In this document: positions 5,033 through 7,582 of the stretch, piece after piece
How positions within the stretch are numbered: the stretch's first letter is position 1
Layout of the letters: the number at the start of each line of letters is the position of its first letter
Source: Pseudomonadota bacterium
GTDB lineage: Bacteria; Pseudomonadota; Gammaproteobacteria; Steroidobacterales; Steroidobacteraceae
Reading direction: 5' to 3'
Length of the DNA stretch: 7,582 nucleotides
NCBI GenBank assembly: GCA_021850555.1
Contig: JAJZLX010000469.1
Location: 4,822 to 12,403, forward strand
The notes under the pieces: model-generated
What the model was told of the DNA's origin: nothing
Databases searched by the model: none
Seen by the model: the letters and a program-made list of their open reading frames with translations, nothing else
Position numbers and translations under genes: made by a program

Positions 5033-6505
5033 TCACTCGCTCAGCCGGGTCAGGGCGTGGGTGAGGAGCCGATCGGCGTAGTCCTCGATCAGCGGTCGGC
5101 GCAGAAGACTCGCCCGCCACGCGGCAGGGATGGCGCCGGCACCGTAATACGCTCCGGCAAGCTGCCCACATACCGTCGCGGTCACGTCCGAGTCCCCTCC
5201 CAGATTGGCCGCGTGCAGTACCGCCTCACGGAAGCTGCCCGTGGCGGCGAATGCCTCGATCGCCCCTGCCAGCGCCTGGCCCACGCCTTTAGCGAGGCCC
5301 TGCGGCAGGGCGGCCGAGGCCTTGGCGAGGATCGCGCTCCTCGGTGCGCCGGACAGCGCCAGGGTCAGGATGCGGACCAGATCCCGGCAGGCCGCGAGCA
5401 CTGGGGCCGCCTGGGAAGTGGTCCGCGCCGCCTCACCGGCGAAGTGCGCGGCCTCATCCGGTGTCGCGAAAAAGAACATCGCCACGGGCGCCACCCGGGA
5501 GAGGGGCTGCGGATCGAGCTGCAGGGGATCATGGGAGCCGGAGAAAGGCTGGCGCCGCCATTGGGCTGTGGCCAAGGCGCGGGCCGTTGCGGCCGTGATC
5601 CCCAGGCATCGACCGGTGGCGGACAGGTACCCCTCGCTCTGCCAGCGCCGGTAGCGGGCCACCTGGTCGGCCGGATCGAAACCGTTGCACTCGAGCAGGC
5701 TCTCGGTAAGGCACAGCGCCATGGCGGTATCGTCGCTCCAGCCCCCGGGCGGCAGGCCGAATGGGCCGCCGCCGATCAGGTCCGCGACGGGAGCGAACGA
5801 GCCGGGACGGCGGAATTGGGTCGCCGCGGCGATCGCATCTCCGATGGCAAGCCCGAGCAGCGCGCCGAGGAAACGCTCTCTGAGCGCCTGTGCCGCCGCC
5901 AGGGCTGCGGGCTGCAGCCAAGGATCCGCTCCGGAGGCTTCCTCAGCGCCCTGCGGGCGCGATGCCTCGAGGCCGGACGAAACGCGCGCCTCCGGGCCGA
6001 TTGGGGTCCACAGCCGGATATATTCGGTCTGGGCCTGGGTCTCGGGAACGCTCTCCCAGTCGACGGAGCGCGCGCACTGCCGCCATAGCCGATTCAGCGC
6101 GGCGAGCGCCTGCTCGCCGCCATGCTCCTCGGCCAGCAGGCACCCGACCACCGTTGCGGTCCGCCCGATGCCGGCGCGGCAGTGCAGGTAGGTCGGCTTG
6201 CGCTCGTGCAGCGCGTCCCGCAGACAATCCAGGATCTCGATCATGTGCTCGCGCCGCTGCGGCAATCCGTGATCCGGGATGGGCTTGCGCTGGTATTCGA
6301 TGGAAAGCGGCAGAGCGCCATCGTACGAAACGGCCTCCTCGGGCTCGGTCAGATCAAGGAAGCACCGGATGCCGGCGGTGAGGAGCTTCCCGAGGCGCTC
6401 CCGGGTCGCCTCCTCGGTAGCGCCCGCGGGGTGCTCGCCGGCGAGGAGGCGACCCGGCAGAACCCAGTAGGAGTTGGGCAGAGGAAGCGCTGGAAGAGCG
6501 TCCAT
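5033..6505 (-). CDS. Fusion protein: dual-specificity/tyrosine phosphatase + ADP-ribosylglycohydrolase
   Basis: This 490-residue, two-domain, probably cytoplasmic protein removes two different modifications if both domains are active. The N-terminal domain (about 1-165) starts LPNSYWVLPGRLLAGEHPAG, has the acid loop PIPDHGLP (75-82) and the phosphatase signature HCRAGIGRT (108-116), with C109 as nucleophile and R115 binding phosphate. After an Ala/Glu/Gly linker (about 172-200), an ADP-ribosylglycohydrolase domain follows with GALLGLAIGDA (214-224), WSDDTAMALCL (256-266) and NLGGDSDVTATVCGQLAGAYYG (434-455). S257, D258, D259, D438 and D440 are expected metal ligands. The position usually held by Thr after D440 is Val441. 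The ATG at 6503-6505 is preferred because the family begins shortly before LPNSYW. A longer form from a TTG (6569-6571) would overlap ttcA. The gap to ttcA is 28 bases with no strong ribosome binding site, so co-transcription with ttcA is likely. Substrates are unknown. Confidence 0.9.
   Translation of the reverse strand: MDALPALPLPNSYWVLPGRLLAGEHPAGATEEATRERLGKLLTAGIRCFLDLTEPEEAVSYDGALPLSIEYQRKPIPDHGLPQRREHMIEILDCLRDALHERKPTYLHCRAGIGRTATVVGCLLAEEHGGEQALAALNRLWRQCARSVDWESVPETQAQTEYIRLWTPIGPEARVSSGLEASRPQGAEEASGADPWLQPAALAAAQALRERFLGALLGLAIGDAIAAATQFRRPGSFAPVADLIGGGPFGLPPGGWSDDTAMALCLTESLLECNGFDPADQVARYRRWQSEGYLSATGRCLGITAATARALATAQWRRQPFSGSHDPLQLDPQPLSRVAPVAMFFFATPDEAAHFAGEAARTTSQAAPVLAACRDLVRILTLALSGAPRSAILAKASAALPQGLAKGVGQALAGAIEAFAATGSFREAVLHAANLGGDSDVTATVCGQLAGAYYGAGAIPAAWRASLLRRPLIEDYADRLLTHALTRLSE
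6401..6457. repeat. Perfect 16-bp inverted repeat inside the 5' part of the fusion gene
   Basis: CCGGGTCGCCTCCTCG (6401-6416) is the exact reverse complement of 6442-6457, with a 25-base spacer. Within the spacer AGCGCC (6419-6424) can pair with GGTGCT (6429-6434), one G-T pair included, so almost the whole 57 bases can fold into one long stem. On the mRNA it starts 48 bases after the start codon and encodes roughly residues 17-35 of the phosphatase domain. It could slow translation, pause polymerase or stabilise the message. A coincidence of codon choice in GC-rich DNA is the alternative. Confidence 0.6.
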
Positions 6506-6533
6506 CGGTTGGCGCGTGACTTCAGGATCCCGG

Positions 6534-7582
6534 TTATGCGCGAACGCTTTGAGGCTCGCTCGCCGAATCAACCCCTTGCGCGGGTTTTGCCGCAGGCTCG
6601 GGAATTCGTGTGTCTTGGCCGCCTCTGAGACCGTTTCCTCGGGCGCTCGGGGTCGCGGCGACGGATCTCAGAGTGTTCCTCTCGAGCGTGAGAGCCTCAG
6701 GAATCGCTCCGGGACGGCCCGCTCCCCGGCTCTGCTTCGGCGCCATCCGGCTCTCCTCGTCCAGACTCAGCTCCTCCTCCATCGACATCGGCTGCAGGCG
6801 TCTCGCCTCGAGGCCGGCGAAATCGAAGTGGCGGGGATCGGCCAGGGTGTCGGGCTCGAGGTGGCGCAGCGCCGAAAAAATGCTCTCGGTGCGCCCGGGG
6901 GAGACACGCTCCCACTCGGCGAGCATGCTCTTGATGGCCTTGCGCTGCAGGTTGTCCTGCGATCCGCACAGCTTGCAGGGGATGATGGGGAAGTTGCGTC
7001 CGCGCGCATAGCGCTCGATGTCCCGCTCGGCCACGTAGGCGAGGGGCCGGATCACGACGTGACGCCCGTCCTCGGAGAGCAGCTTCGGAGCCATCGCCTT
7101 CAGTCTGCCGCCGAAGAACAGGTTCAGAAACAGCGTCTCGACGATGTCGTCACGATGGTGGCCGAGGGCGATCTTGGTGATGCCGTTGCCGGCGGCGAAG
7201 CGATACAGCGCGCCGCGACGCAGCCGCGAGCACAGGCCGCACATCGTGCGTCCCTGCGGCACGACCCGCCGCACGACGCTGTAGGTGTCCTGCTCGATGA
7301 CATGGAAGGGCACACCGAGGGCGGCGAGGTACTCGGGCAGGATGTGCGCGGGGAAGCCGGGCTGCTTCTGGTCGAGGTTGACGGCAATGAGATCGAAGTT
7401 GATCGGCGCGCTGCGCTTGAGCGAGAGCAGAATGTCGAGCAGGGTGTAGGAATCCTTTCCCCCCGAGAGGCATACCATCACGCGGTCCCCCGGGCCGATC
7501 ATCCGGAAATCCTCGATCGCCTTGCCGACCTCGCCCCGCAGCCTCGCCTGCAGGCGCGTGAGCGTCCGCGACTGTGTGACTC
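6534..7582 (-). CDS. ttcA: tRNA 2-thiocytidine(32) synthetase TtcA, 5' end outside the window
   Basis: TtcA thiolates cytidine 32 of certain tRNAs, using ATP and a 4Fe-4S cluster. Counting from the ATG at 7500-7502, the protein shows the PP-loop SGGKDS (13-18), LDQKQPGFP (43-51), the first cysteine pair CGLC (88-91), [14 protein letters not shown] (114-127) and [15 protein letters not shown] (173-187) with C176. C88, C91 and C176 are the expected cluster ligands. That ATG is not the true start. The frame stays open to the window edge, and the 26 codons before it encode [20 protein letters not shown], matching the N-terminus of known TtcA (NKLQKRLR..VGEAIADF in E. coli). No ATG, GTG or TTG occurs among these codons, so the gene is cut by the edge. 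The C-terminal 85 or so residues after LEARRLQPM form a Ser/Arg/Pro/Ala-rich, probably disordered tail not seen in the E. coli protein. The phosphatase/ADP-ribosylhydrolase gene follows 28 bases downstream. Confidence 0.95.
   Translation of the reverse strand, partial: VTQSRTLTRLQARLRGEVGKAIEDFRMIGPGDRVMVCLSGGKDSYTLLDILLSLKRSAPINFDLIAVNLDQKQPGFPAHILPEYLAALGVPFHVIEQDTYSVVRRVVPQGRTMCGLCSRLRRGALYRFAAGNGITKIALGHHRDDIVETLFLNLFFGGRLKAMAPKLLSEDGRHVVIRPLAYVAERDIERYARGRNFPIIPCKLCGSQDNLQRKAIKSMLAEWERVSPGRTESIFSALRHLEPDTLADPRHFDFAGLEARRLQPMSMEEELSLDEESRMAPKQSRGAGRPGAIPEALTLERNTLRSVAATPSARGNGLRGGQDTRIPEPAAKPAQGVDSASEPQSVRA

Noticed and set aside
5027..6088. 353-codon plus-strand open frame opposite the ADP-ribosylhydrolase domain
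   Set aside because: Antisense shadow in high-GC DNA; the minus-strand frame has unambiguous domain motifs.
6506..6571. Upstream TTG start giving a 512-residue fusion protein
   Set aside because: The extra 22 residues overlap the end of ttcA and show no family similarity. The ATG at 6503-6505 lies just before the conserved LPNSYWVLPGR block.
7500..7502. ATG as the start of ttcA
   Set aside because: The frame continues upstream with codons that match the TtcA N-terminus ([16 protein letters not shown]), so this Met is internal and the start is outside the window.

Overview
The window is GC-rich DNA (about two thirds G+C by eye), densely packed with protein genes. It looks like a chromosomal segment of a proteobacterium, most likely a gammaproteobacterium. 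The main support is the C-terminal gene, a TtcA tRNA thiolase whose sequence follows the E. coli protein closely. The OpgC-family membrane protein fits but is not decisive. No rRNA, tRNA, CRISPR array, insertion sequence or phage gene is visible.

Layout, left to right. Positions 32-1405 hold two leftward genes of unrecognised family joined head to tail (TGA immediately followed by ATG), so they are probably co-translated. Positions 1406-1729 form a divergent intergenic region with a possible promoter and several inverted repeats. Positions 1730-2863 hold the only rightward gene, an OpgC-type multi-pass membrane acyltransferase. It ends 20 bases from the stop of a convergent gene, with a short hairpin between them.

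From 7582 down to 2884 four genes run leftward. In transcription order they are: ttcA (start beyond the window edge); a fusion of a tyrosine/dual-specificity phosphatase domain with an ADP-ribosylglycohydrolase domain; a putative zinc metallopeptidase of the Peptidase_Mx type; and an ATP-grasp ligase related to D-Ala-D-Ala ligases. The last two overlap by four bases (ATGA), which argues that peptidase and ligase work together, perhaps on a peptide or amino-acid-derived product. The gap between the fusion gene and the peptidase is 86 bases and contains a hairpin, so ttcA/fusion and peptidase/ligase may be two transcription units or one attenuated unit.

The points most worth a second look are the phosphatase-ADP-ribosylhydrolase fusion with a Thr-to-Val change at an expected metal ligand, the translationally coupled peptidase/ATP-grasp pair, a perfect 16-bp inverted repeat in the first codons of the fusion gene, the long atypical C-terminal tail on TtcA, and the unidentified two-gene unit at the left. 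None of these proves a new system; the peptidase/ligase pair and the fusion enzyme are the best candidates.
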